NCBI GenBank assembly: GCA_028819675.1
Contig: JAPPKT010000145.1
Span: forward strand, 1 to 25,073
DNA: 25,073 nucleotides
Direction: 5' to 3'
Source: Caldilineaceae bacterium
GTDB taxonomy: Bacteria > Chloroflexota > Anaerolineae > Caldilineales > Caldilineaceae
A model generated the notes under the pieces. The model saw only the letters and a program-made list of their open reading frames with translations. It searched no databases and was not told the DNA's origin. This document shows positions 1-7,789 of this stretch, in pieces. Position 1 is the stretch's first letter; each line of letters starts with the position of its first letter. The translations under genes and the position numbers were made by a program.

Positions 1-321
1 GGGGCCCCCCCCCCGCAACGCCCCCTCTCCTGTCCGCGCCGTAGCGAGTGTGTGGGTAATACGAAGTTGACGTCTCGCGGCGGCCGGGCCTCCCCCGCGT
101 CTTGGCCGATTCCAAGTATGTGCCAGCGCAGGCAAGACAGGCGAGGCAACGCCCATATCTACCCAATGTCCACCGCTATGACCATCGCGAGCCCGCAATA
201 GAAATACTGACGGTACCTTCCCCCCAGACAGATCGCACACAGTGCACACACTGAACATGGCTCTGTAGTTACGACAGATCTACGAGCTTCCAATTGAAAG
301 GCTATGAAATCTCTGTAACGT
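1..321. other. No supported gene at the window start
   Basis: This stretch lies downstream of the last minus-strand gene of the polysaccharide operon. It begins with a G4-C10 run. Open frames here have unconvincing composition: a short minus-strand frame at 159-413 overlaps the end of the neighbouring gene in another phase and resembles no family. I see no hairpin followed by a T tract that would act as a terminator for the operon, and no RNA gene. Confidence 0.5.
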
Positions 322-801
322 TCATCTTGTCGCCAGCAATGCCGCGGCCGCACCGAGTACGCCCGCTCTGCCTCGCTTGTTGAGCACAGGAAACCGGATC
401 CGCGCGATTCCACCGTTTCGCATCAGATATATCTTGCCCCTGCGCTCGTAGTGATGGGCATCGGCATCCTCGGATAGCTGGGGCCAGATCGAAAAATAAG
501 CGATCTGCCCCGCCTCATCATAACTCACGGTTCCTGAGGGCAGCGGTTCATCGGCCCTGAAGGGTACTTCTTCCCCAGTTGCGCGAAGCCAGCGGCCAAG
601 ACCCAGCCTCTTGTGGTCTTGAATGCTCACGCCAATCAGCCGGTAAGCGCTGATGTGCGCCACGAGTTCAGCGCTCGTCCAGTTATCAGTTTCCGGAGCT
701 CTTCTCGCAATCCGCAGGTCTATCATGTCCTTGCGACGAACCCAGACGGTCCGGAAGGGAAGCTCAAATGCGCGGACGCTCGTTCGATTCTCTGTAGTCA
801 T
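322..801 (-). CDS. Hypothetical protein, 159 aa, translationally coupled
   Basis: I do not recognise this protein. It is soluble in appearance, with no signal peptide or membrane helix, and mixes charged and aromatic residues; the middle reads like a small alpha/beta domain and the C-terminus ends in an alanine-rich stretch. The best evidence that it is real is the junction with the gene upstream: its ATG (801-799) overlaps the TGA of the membrane protein (800-798) in an ATGA, typical of translational coupling. It is the last gene of the minus-strand operon that starts with the O-antigen-ligase-like gene. It may work with the preceding membrane protein, but no function can be given. Confidence 0.6.
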   Translation of the reverse strand: MTTENRTSVRAFELPFRTVWVRRKDMIDLRIARRAPETDNWTSAELVAHISAYRLIGVSIQDHKRLGLGRWLRATGEEVPFRADEPLPSGTVSYDEAGQIAYFSIWPQLSEDADAHHYERRGKIYLMRNGGIARIRFPVLNKRGRAGVLGAAAALLATR

Positions 802-1607
802 TCTCTAAACAAGTAGGCAAGGTCGCTTAGACTATGAAACAGTAAACCAGCTAGGCCAGCGATCATGATGGCAGGACCCCAACCAATTTCAGGGGTACTT
901 CCGTATAGGTCGGCCAGTGTGGGAAGGACTCGGCGAAACTGGGCCACGGGAAAATAGACCGCGGCCCCGGCCAGAACAACTAGGACCAGGCCGCGTACAA
1001 TGGCAATCGCCCCGGCGGCCCGCCACAGACCACCTCGGCGGCCGGCGACTCCAGCAGATTCACCCAGTGCCCCGATCAGCGTTCGAGGCGACTGAAGAAG
1101 CGCGGCCAAGGGACTGACCGCGACCAGTGCCAGGCAAAACAGCATTGCAGCCACCTGCAAACGAAATTCAGGCGCGGTTAACTGTTGTGGAGTCCACGCG
1201 GGGGGCAACATGTTGAGGGCAGCTACAATTGCGACCAGCAGGTACGCGATGCGAACGGGCCAGGAGTACAGTGGCCTATCGCCCCACAACTCTGTGCCAG
1301 GGCTCTCCCCGCCCGCACTGGCCGCAGCAATCGAACTCCGCCGAAAAGCGTTCAGACTTAGGCTGATACTCACCGCCACCAACGGCAGGTAGAATCCTTC
1401 GCGCCAGAGTCGGATCTCGCCCTGTTGCACCGGGTAAAGGAACTTCACAAGTTCACCCAAATCCAGTCCCAGGACCGCCAGTCCTGCCGCCTTGTGATCG
1501 ATCCACGGTCGGAAGTAGCCGGTCAACGTACACAGCGACCCGGCGGGCAAAAGCCATCTGTGCCAGGTCTTTGAGGACTGGTTTACAAAGCGTCGAAAGG
1601 GTTGCAT
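798..1607 (-). CDS. Multi-pass membrane protein of unknown function, about 269 aa
   Basis: A hydrophobic protein with roughly six predicted membrane segments. In sequence order they include LLPAGSLCTLTGYF, a leucine/valine helix after EGFYLP, VRIAYLLVAIVAALNML, a long helix around MLFCLALVAVSPLAALL, GLVLVVLAGAAVYFPVA, and a last one at IMIAGLAGLLFHSL. The open frame extends further upstream, but that part overlaps the thioesterase gene, so I place the start at the ATG at 1607. A GTG at 1634, directly after the thioesterase stop, is an alternative. The stop overlaps the start of the next gene as ATGA. No family motif is recognised. Its place behind a polysaccharide cluster hints at an envelope role, but that is inference only. 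Confidence 0.6.
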   Translation of the reverse strand: MQPFRRFVNQSSKTWHRWLLPAGSLCTLTGYFRPWIDHKAAGLAVLGLDLGELVKFLYPVQQGEIRLWREGFYLPLVAVSISLSLNAFRRSSIAAASAGGESPGTELWGDRPLYSWPVRIAYLLVAIVAALNMLPPAWTPQQLTAPEFRLQVAAMLFCLALVAVSPLAALLQSPRTLIGALGESAGVAGRRGGLWRAAGAIAIVRGLVLVVLAGAAVYFPVAQFRRVLPTLADLYGSTPEIGWGPAIMIAGLAGLLFHSLSDLAYLFRE

Positions 1608-1635
1608 CCGCGGATTGAGGCCGTCTTTGCCCACC

Positions 1636-2118
1636 TCACTTCTGTTTCTTCCCGGCCCGTCTGAGCCTCTGACGTTGACGTTCTTCGCCCTCCTCAAATC
1701 GCCGGCGTTCCGCTTCGTTCGTCAGTTCAAGCCGCGGCACCTCTGTCGGCAGGCCTCTTTCGTCCAGGGCAACGAAAATGTAGTAGGCGCTGTTCGTATG
1801 TGAAATCTCGCCGGTCAGCAGGTCCTCCGCCTGGACGATAACCTCGACCTCCATGGAACTGCGGCCGACGTACGTAATCCTCCCTCGCAACCTCAGCAGT
1901 TGGCCTACCTGCACCGGCTCATGAAAAGCCATGCTGTCAACCGCGACCGTCACCGCAACGCGCCTGGCGTGACGCGCGGCCGTGATTCCCCCGCATTCAT
2001 CGCACAACTTCAAGAGCACGCCGCCATGCACGTTGCCCAGCACATTAGCGTGCTCAGGATTCATTATCTGGCTGATTCGTGTCGTCGAGTCGGCGACTGT
2101 CTTGCTCTTGGCATCCAT
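1636..2118 (-). CDS. Hotdog-fold acyl-CoA thioesterase (YciA/BACH type), 160 aa
   Basis: The protein hydrolyses, or is expected to hydrolyse, acyl-CoA to free acid and CoA in the cytoplasm. The hotdog thioesterase signature is clear near residues 20-41: PEHANVLGNVHGG followed by LLKLCDE, which supplies the conserved Asn, the HGG turn and the acidic Asp/Glu of the catalytic helix. A second hallmark, VAVDSMAFHEPVQVG, follows at about 58-72. The last 25 residues are a charged, Arg/Lys-rich tail. The open frame runs much further upstream but overlaps the glycosyltransferase, and homology begins at the ATG at 2118, so that start is used; an ATG at 2157, just after the preceding stop, is possible. 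Its place within a polysaccharide operon is unusual. Confidence 0.88.
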   Translation of the reverse strand: MDAKSKTVADSTTRISQIMNPEHANVLGNVHGGVLLKLCDECGGITAARHARRVAVTVAVDSMAFHEPVQVGQLLRLRGRITYVGRSSMEVEVIVQAEDLLTGEISHTNSAYYIFVALDERGLPTEVPRLELTNEAERRRFEEGEERQRQRLRRAGKKQK

Positions 2119-2161
2119 GCGTGGGTCCTGGCAGCTGAGTGCAGTGAATTGTACCATAGTC

Positions 2162-3301
2162 TCAGGCCAGCGCCCGTTCATAGGCTTCGAGAAGCTGGTC
2201 CAGACTCCGGCTCCAGGTAAAAGAACGGGCATGGACCTCTCCGGCGGCTGCCAATCCGGCGCGTAATTCGGGTTGCGTAGCCAGGCGTACAATACCCTCC
2301 GCGATGCTTTCGACAGACTCGGCGTCAACGTAAATAGCCCCCTCTCCGCCGGCCTCAGGCAAACAGGAGTTGTCTGAAGTAAGCACTGGTGTCCCGCAAG
2401 CCAGCGCCTCGATGATCGGCAGCCCAAACCCTTCGTATAGTGAAGGGTAGGCAAAGAACTCTGCTCCCGAATAGAGGGCCGGCAAGTCGGCGTCGTCTAC
2501 GAATCCGGGAAAGTGTACATCTTCTTCTATGCCCAACTCCCGCACAGTGGCGAAGATCTCGTCAAAGAGCCAGCCTTTTTTTCCGCCGATGACTAACCTG
2601 TGAGGCAGATCCGAATCACGGCGGGCAGCGTGATATGCGCGGATCAACCTGGGATAGTTTTTCCGCGGCTCAAGAGTGCTCAGGGCAAAAATGTACGGCC
2701 TGTCCCCTATGGCGTACTTCTGGCGTACGGCATCTAACGCCTCCTCACCCGACACCCTATGAAACGCGCATAAGTCGACCGCGCCTTGAACAACGCTGAT
2801 CCTGCCTTCGAGTTGCGGCCAGGTCGACTCCAGGTCCAGCGCTGTGTTTTGACTATCGGCAATGAGGTGGTCGGCACGGCTGATACTGCGAGGAACCACG
2901 ACGTTCAGATAGTGATGCAGCGACGGCATGGCCGCCTGCGGATAGCGCATGAACGCCAGATCGTGTACAGTCAAAAGCTTCCTGTTGGCGCTCACCGGCG
3001 CCATTACAAAGTCAGTAGCATGAAAGAGATCTACATCACCACCGGTCAGCCACTCCAAGCGCGGTGCCGGAATATTCAGGCGGTGCCATATCCGCGTCAG
3101 GTTGCGCTCCGAAAATCTGGGAAAAGTGTGTAGTGGGAGAGGGGCGGCAGCGCGCTGTTCGGGGCTCACCTTCCCGGCAACAAATAGCCGGATGTCATAG
3201 CCAAGATTCTTCTGCACCAGTTCACTGATCTGCCCCCGAATGATACGGCCGATGCCCGCCGTCTGGCGCACGGCCGGCGTGTAGTCGATGACAAGCTTCA
3301 C
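2162..3301 (-). CDS. GT4-family glycosyltransferase, 379 aa
   Basis: A retaining, GT-B fold glycosyltransferase that transfers a sugar, often mannose, from a nucleotide donor to a growing glycan at the inner membrane. The N-terminal acceptor domain carries the GIGR glycine loop (about 16-19) and TVHDLAFMRYP. The C-terminal donor domain has STLEPRKNYPRLI (about 208-220), with the Arg and Lys that contact the donor phosphates, then PSLYEGFGLPIIEALACG (about 286-303) holding the EX7E pair (Glu290, Glu298). The start is GTG, overlapping the TGA of the GtrA gene as GTGA, so the two are translationally coupled. The family is certain; the sugar and acceptor cannot be read from the sequence. Confidence 0.92.
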   Translation of the reverse strand: MKLVIDYTPAVRQTAGIGRIIRGQISELVQKNLGYDIRLFVAGKVSPEQRAAAPLPLHTFPRFSERNLTRIWHRLNIPAPRLEWLTGGDVDLFHATDFVMAPVSANRKLLTVHDLAFMRYPQAAMPSLHHYLNVVVPRSISRADHLIADSQNTALDLESTWPQLEGRISVVQGAVDLCAFHRVSGEEALDAVRQKYAIGDRPYIFALSTLEPRKNYPRLIRAYHAARRDSDLPHRLVIGGKKGWLFDEIFATVRELGIEEDVHFPGFVDDADLPALYSGAEFFAYPSLYEGFGLPIIEALACGTPVLTSDNSCLPEAGGEGAIYVDAESVESIAEGIVRLATQPELRAGLAAAGEVHARSFTWSRSLDQLLEAYERALA

Positions 3302-3786
3302 AGCTCTTTAAAGGTCCACAGACGGTTGGCAGCGAAGTTCCAGAAGAGTACAACCCCAATCGAGAAAAGCTTTGCAAAGATATAGCTTGCCCGAAATCCC
3401 AATTCCGGGCTGGAAAGTATGTCGATCCAGAAGTTACGCAGGGACTGATCTACGTATTCAAAAATGACTAGGTTAATCCCCAGTCCGACGACGCTGACGA
3501 GGGCAAACTTCAGTATCTGACGCCGCTTACTTTGTATCCGACTCTCGGGGAAAGTCCACCACCGATTCAGCAGAAAGTTCTGGAGCACGGCCGCGCTGAA
3601 ACCGAAACCGCTGGCCACTACTGGCACGACGCCTGCAACTTCGACCAGGATGATCAGAATCGAAAAATCGGTCAGCGCGCCAAGCGCGCCGACAACAGCG
3701 AATTTAACAAACCTGAGCGTCTCTTTCCTTCTGCTGATACCCATCGTCAGGGGTCCAACCCGGCTCAATTTGGAGCTCCAATTCAT
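3298..3786 (-). CDS. GtrA-family membrane protein
   Basis: A small four-helix membrane protein of the GtrA family. Members are thought to flip or present lipid-linked sugars for glycosylation of surface polymers. Family hallmarks are visible: RFVKFAVVGALGALTDF in helix 1, NFLLNRWWTF after helix 2, KFALVSVVGLGINL in helix 3, and WNFAANRLWTFKE at the very C-terminus. The open frame extends upstream to 3963 but would overlap the ligase-like gene, so I choose the ATG at 3786; the ATG at 3744 is an equally good start and gives a more typical N-terminus. Neither has a strong ribosome binding site. The stop overlaps the GTG of the GT4 gene, linking the two in one pathway. Confidence 0.88.
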   Translation of the reverse strand: MNWSSKLSRVGPLTMGISRRKETLRFVKFAVVGALGALTDFSILIILVEVAGVVPVVASGFGFSAAVLQNFLLNRWWTFPESRIQSKRRQILKFALVSVVGLGINLVIFEYVDQSLRNFWIDILSSPELGFRASYIFAKLFSIGVVLFWNFAANRLWTFKEL

Positions 3787-3892
3787 TGTCGTGCCGTGGC
3801 AGATGGTTCTCGCCTCTGTCGGTTCTCCAGGTTCCAACGAGAATCCATCGGCGTTCTGCGCCCCGCCCACCGCAACCTGGGCGCTCGTTGAC

Positions 3893-5464
3893 TCAGGCGG
3901 CAGCGCCCTCAGCCGCCTCGCTGCGCATGAGCGCCACTGCGGCGCCAAGCCAGAGCGCGACATGCAAATAAATGCCCTGAACGTAGAGATTGTCGAACAC
4001 GTGATGGACCGAAAGATGGACGATCACGCCCAGGACACCCGACAGAACTGCCGCTGTCCACGGAAACGAAGGCATCGGCGCGACGCCAAGCGACTGTGAA
4101 CTATACTGGCCGTCAACCTGCTTCCGACCTCTCTGCAACACGCGCCTGCGCACACAGATGAGCCATACTACAACGCCCGTCCACATCGCAAGATAGGCAA
4201 TAATCCCAATCAGACCGTTCTCTGCCAACACGTTCAAGTATGTATTATGCGCATGCCCCAACGGGTCTTCCCACCGCTCTAACCGTACCTGCGGGTATAC
4301 TGCGGCATAGTTTCCCGGCCCCACGCCGAGCCAGGGCGACGTCTCCCACATCCGCAGAGCAGCGATCCAGTGGGCCATACGTTCGATGACCGAAAAATTG
4401 CTGTCGGTCACCTGTTGCTGAACAACCTCCCACATCCCCGACCCTAGATAGGTCGGTAGATCGGCAAGTCGGTCGGTCAAGGAGCCGGGAAGGTACCGAT
4501 ACGTTAGCGGCCCAAGAAGCATCACCGCGCCCGCCCCTGCCAGCGTCGCGCCTTTGACTAACGGCCCGCCCTGCAAGAAGAGGACGACGCTAACCCCGGC
4601 CGCGGCCCCGAGCCACCCGCCTCGACTCCAACTCGCCAAGAGTCCGGCGCCGATCACCGCTGCTGCCCCGCCATAGAGAATAGTGCCGGTTAGAACCTGT
4701 CGCAGCCCCGTACTCACACGCCTTGTGATCGAGCTAAGACTCATCAAAAAAAGGGAAGCCGCCACAGGCAATGTCAACCCCAGATATCCGGCAAACGGAT
4801 TGGGCTGGCCGAAAGTTCCTGCCGCTCGCATAAAACGGTCCAGCAAGATAAAGTTCGGCGGGCCGATGCGAAAAACAAACTGGTAGATGCCTAGCATCGC
4901 CTGCAGCACACCGCCGGCCAGAAGACCCCATACCAGCCAGCGCACCTGCCGCGTCGTCAGAGCCTCCTGAATCAAGAGAACTGCCACCAGCATCTGCAGC
5001 CACTTGATCACGCCCTCAACTGCCTCCTGCAGATCAATTGCTTTGGGAACGGAGAGCAGGAGCGCCAGCAGATAGACGACAAATAGAGACGGTAGTAGGC
5101 CCGTGTTGAGCCGAAGTCGGCCCTTTCGCGCACCTTCCACAAACCACAGCAGCACAGCAGCCCCCAGCATGACGTCCGACAGGCTGACAGGTCCCCGTTT
5201 GACGGCGCTGGCAAAGGGAAGTGCAACCGCAAGCCCCGGCCAGGCCAGATGCGGGAAGCGCAACAACAACAAGCCCCCGCCGCCGGCCGCAACCGCCGCC
5301 GCCGCCCAGAACAGCGGCAGATTGGATAGCAGCCAGGCCAGGCCTGCAAGTCCAATGACACCGGCAGCAGTGGCAGCCGGTCGGCCCGTTGCGTGCGGCA
5401 GGCCGTCAGGACGGCCAAAAAAGCCTCCGCTCAGAGACAGCCGCGCTGCCCCGCCCCACCCCAT
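3893..5464 (-). CDS. O-antigen ligase / polysaccharide polymerase-like membrane protein, 523 aa
   Basis: A polytopic inner-membrane protein with about twelve hydrophobic segments, of the Wzy/WaaL O-antigen ligase superfamily. These enzymes join lipid-linked glycans to an acceptor or to each other on the outer face of the membrane. Visible signatures are GTFGQPNPFAGYLG (about 216-229), SWSRGGWLGA with the conserved Arg281 (about 279-288), and in the large extracytoplasmic loop WLGVGPGNY (about 378-386) and GHAHNTYLNVLAENGLIG (about 403-420), holding the conserved His and Asn. It is first in the operon; the ATG at 5464 is preceded by a purine-rich ribosome binding site (AAGGGG). Ligase and polymerase members cannot be told apart by sequence alone. 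Confidence 0.9.
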   Translation of the reverse strand: MGWGGAARLSLSGGFFGRPDGLPHATGRPAATAAGVIGLAGLAWLLSNLPLFWAAAAVAAGGGGLLLLRFPHLAWPGLAVALPFASAVKRGPVSLSDVMLGAAVLLWFVEGARKGRLRLNTGLLPSLFVVYLLALLLSVPKAIDLQEAVEGVIKWLQMLVAVLLIQEALTTRQVRWLVWGLLAGGVLQAMLGIYQFVFRIGPPNFILLDRFMRAAGTFGQPNPFAGYLGLTLPVAASLFLMSLSSITRRVSTGLRQVLTGTILYGGAAAVIGAGLLASWSRGGWLGAAAGVSVVLFLQGGPLVKGATLAGAGAVMLLGPLTYRYLPGSLTDRLADLPTYLGSGMWEVVQQQVTDSNFSVIERMAHWIAALRMWETSPWLGVGPGNYAAVYPQVRLERWEDPLGHAHNTYLNVLAENGLIGIIAYLAMWTGVVVWLICVRRRVLQRGRKQVDGQYSSQSLGVAPMPSFPWTAAVLSGVLGVIVHLSVHHVFDNLYVQGIYLHVALWLGAAVALMRSEAAEGAAA

Positions 5465-5556
5465 TCCCCCGATCCCCTTTCTTGGCTACTGCAAAAGACT
5501 CTCCGCTGAAAGTCAACGAAAAACTCCGACGATTCCACCTGTCCAATCAATGAAAA

Positions 5557-5581
5557 TTCCCGGACATATTGTGTCCGGGAA
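5557..5581 (-). terminator. Intrinsic terminator of tRNA-Ser
   Basis: A perfect 10-bp inverted repeat (5557-5566 with 5572-5581, arms TTCCCGGACA and TGTCCGGGAA on the minus strand) with a 5-base loop. On the minus strand it is followed directly by TTTT (5556-5553). It sits a few bases after the 3' end of tRNA-Ser and before the O-antigen-ligase-like gene, so it should separate the two units. Confidence 0.7.
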
Positions 5582-5585
5582 CCGA

Positions 5586-5674
<89 letters not shown>

Positions 5675-5710
5675 CAATAGTGCTCGTGCCGGGCAAGCCC
5701 GACCCGAGAG

Positions 5711-5740
5711 ATCCTAGCACATTCGGTAACCTCTGTACAA
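5711..5740 (-). promoter_or_regulatory. Promoter of tRNA-Ser
   Basis: On the minus strand an extended -10 element, TGC-TAGGAT (-10 at 5716-5711), follows a weak -35 TTGTAC (5740-5735) by 18 bases. Transcription would start near 5704, giving a leader of about 30 bases before the tRNA. The -35 matches the consensus poorly; the TGn extension makes up for it. Confidence 0.5.
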
Positions 5741-5823
5741 TTCTTGGCCCGATCGTCAGCCTGAAGTCTCTGCTCGGGAACCCCGATCCGCACCCCGGTT
5801 GGGCAACTTGCCCGCGCCTGCTC

Positions 5824-6513
5824 TCAAAGCAGTGCATCTGCCAGTTGAGTGAAGTCTTCCACTGTCAAGGCGGGCTGAAAAGGCGAGTCTTCGACCGGCA
5901 TCTTGTAGCGGTCCACATAGACCGCTTGATACCCGCAAGCCCGCGCGCCGACGCAGTCAAAGGCATTCGCCGAGACCATCAGACACTGGTGGACCTCCAG
6001 GTCGAGAAGGTGGGCAGCCCGCCGGTATACGCCGGGATGGGGCTTGAACGCGCCGTTACCCGTTGCAGAAATAACATCGTCAAAGGGAAACTCTACCTGA
6101 TTCTCAACCAGATGATCCAGATAGTGGGGATCCCCGTTGGAGAGAACGACCAGCCGGTATCTCCTGTGAAGCTGCTCCAGCGCCGGAACTACCTCGGGAA
6201 AGGGCAGGAGTCCCTGCCACGCCGCCATCAACTCCTGAATGCGTCCCTCCGTTGGCTCCATCTCGTTCAACCGCAACACGTAATGCAGCGCCCGCCGTAC
6301 AGTTTCAAGATATCCTGCGTGGCCCACCATCATTATCGTATCCTGGTACTGCTCCAGCCGCTGCCGCGTCCGCCACTGATCCCAGAACGCCTCCGGCGAC
6401 TTGGTAGGCGCCTCCCTCTCAAGGAGTTCAGTGATGGCAGGCGTCAGGCTTCCACCCAGATCCAGGATCGTGCCGAACAGATCGAACGTCAGCGCGGTGG
6501 CGGTCGGGCCCAT
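5824..6513 (-). CDS. HAD hydrolase, L-2-haloacid dehalogenase type, 229 aa
   Basis: A HAD-superfamily hydrolase matching class II (L-2-)haloacid dehalogenases, which replace the halogen of L-2-haloacids with hydroxyl to give D-2-hydroxyacids. Residues that line the active site of the characterised enzymes can be aligned: nucleophile Asp11 and Thr15 in FDLFGT, the WRTRQRLEQY segment with Arg48, Ser125/Asn126 in LSNG, Lys157 and Tyr163 in FKPHPGVYR, and Ser181, Asn183, Asp186 in SANAFDCVGA. The spacings agree with the family. The ATG at 6513 has a GGAG site 5-6 bases upstream and lies 18 bases after the LarA-like gene, so the two are co-transcribed. A different HAD phosphatase-like substrate cannot be excluded. 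Confidence 0.85.
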   Translation of the reverse strand: MGPTATALTFDLFGTILDLGGSLTPAITELLEREAPTKSPEAFWDQWRTRQRLEQYQDTIMMVGHAGYLETVRRALHYVLRLNEMEPTEGRIQELMAAWQGLLPFPEVVPALEQLHRRYRLVVLSNGDPHYLDHLVENQVEFPFDDVISATGNGAFKPHPGVYRRAAHLLDLEVHQCLMVSANAFDCVGARACGYQAVYVDRYKMPVEDSPFQPALTVEDFTQLADALL

Positions 6514-6531
6514 GGATTCTCCAAACCGGTC

Positions 6532-7764
6532 TCAAGAGGCTATTTTCTCTGCAACCGGGGGCAGCAGTGCGCCGTCTTCAGTGAACCGAATGCTCTGCGC
6601 TATGCCGGCCTGGGTCAGGGACGGAATGTCAACGGCCTCTTCCAACAAGGCCGGCGAAAGCCACAGTGTTTCCAGTTCTAGCGTGTTCTGAATCCATGCC
6701 ACGCGCGCCGACTCGACATCCTTGCCCATCAACCCGGTTTCGATGACCTCCCTGTCCGACGGCAGAACGGCAGGCTGCTTTGCAGCCGCAAAGCTGCCGG
6801 CAGTTAAACAATTCGTATAGGTAGCATGCCAGTCGATCTTGGCGCGCAACCTTTCCGGGATGAGGTCGGCCAGACCAACCCCTGATGCATTGCCGTGACT
6901 GCCAGACGTCAGATCCAGGACCGCCAGAACGCGAAAGTCCGGCTCCCTCAGACCCCCGTTTCTTCGCCACATCCCGATGACATTGGTATCCATGCCAGTC
7001 CCGCTAATGTTCTTGCCCATCTCCTGGACGATCAAGAGATCAAGGTCGGCAAACGGTATGGACGGCTGCAGCGCCTTCGCCTTTCGCAGAAGTGCCGGCT
7101 CCTCGTCGAAAATCCTTTCACCTGCCAGGACAGCAATCTCAGCAGTGTCGTGCCGGCCGTTCTCGACGATGGCGACGCCGGCAACGACCGGCATCTTGTC
7201 CAGGATGACCTGCGCAGCCCTCGGGATAGCCACCGCGGCGTCATGGGCATGCAGCGTCGCCGCCCCCTTCTTCTTCCCCAATCCAATCGTCATAATTTTG
7301 CACAAACCGCTTTCGTGATCGGCGCGAAATGCAGTGTGTGCCTTAACTCGGTTCACGGGAATCACCGCATCCGCCCCGGCCGCGTGACGGTCCCAATAAA
7401 TCGGCATGCCATCCGCTTCGCCAATCTGCTCTACCTCTAGGCTGCTGTGAATGGGAACGCCCAGATCAGCCATTCCATATCCAACCAGGACGGCATGCTG
7501 GCCCTCAGCCGTACCCCCGCCGTGGCTCCCCATCGCCGGCACCAGAAACGGCTCCGCACCCAAGGCCTGCAACGATTCCACAACTGCCTGCACCACCTCC
7601 CGGTAGCGCGAGATACCCCGGCTCCCAACGGCCACGGCCACCCGCATTCCTGGCCGCACCCGTTCAGACAGAGCAACCGCGTTCAGACCGTTCCAAACGG
7701 CTGCAGACACATTCCCCACCTGCTGTTCCGAGACCGATTGCCGTACCGGCGCGAGTTGAATCAT
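6532..7764 (-). CDS. LarA-like (DUF2088, nickel-pincer racemase family) protein, 410 aa
   Basis: Related to the N-terminal DUF2088 domain of lactate racemase LarA, a family whose members racemise or epimerise 2-hydroxyacids using a nickel-pincer nucleotide. The protein has a Rossmann-like start with GSRGI (47-51, Arg49) and MGSHGG (78-83, His81), then HTAFRADHESGLCK (143-156) and KKKGAATLHAH (164-174). The spacings Arg49-His81-Lys156-His172 are close to those of Arg75-His108-Lys184-His200 in Lactobacillus LarA as I recall them, where the lysine and last histidine hold the cofactor. The ATG at 7764 has a strong GGAGG site 5 bases upstream. It follows prfB by 25 bases and precedes the haloacid dehalogenase. 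No larB, larC or larE is present in the window. Substrate unknown. Confidence 0.72.
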   Translation of the reverse strand: MIQLAPVRQSVSEQQVGNVSAAVWNGLNAVALSERVRPGMRVAVAVGSRGISRYREVVQAVVESLQALGAEPFLVPAMGSHGGGTAEGQHAVLVGYGMADLGVPIHSSLEVEQIGEADGMPIYWDRHAAGADAVIPVNRVKAHTAFRADHESGLCKIMTIGLGKKKGAATLHAHDAAVAIPRAAQVILDKMPVVAGVAIVENGRHDTAEIAVLAGERIFDEEPALLRKAKALQPSIPFADLDLLIVQEMGKNISGTGMDTNVIGMWRRNGGLREPDFRVLAVLDLTSGSHGNASGVGLADLIPERLRAKIDWHATYTNCLTAGSFAAAKQPAVLPSDREVIETGLMGKDVESARVAWIQNTLELETLWLSPALLEEAVDIPSLTQAGIAQSIRFTEDGALLPPVAEKIAS

Positions 7765-7789
7765 TGAAGCCTCCCTGGAGCCCTTCTGC

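Noticed and set aside
5486..5516. Promoter for the O-antigen-ligase-like operon (TTGACT on the minus strand at 5516-5511)
   Set aside because: The -35 is good but no acceptable -10 occurs at 16-19 bases, so it is not called.
5801..5813. Short palindrome GGGCAACTTGCCC after the haloacid dehalogenase gene
   Set aside because: Too short and without a T tract; not enough for a terminator.
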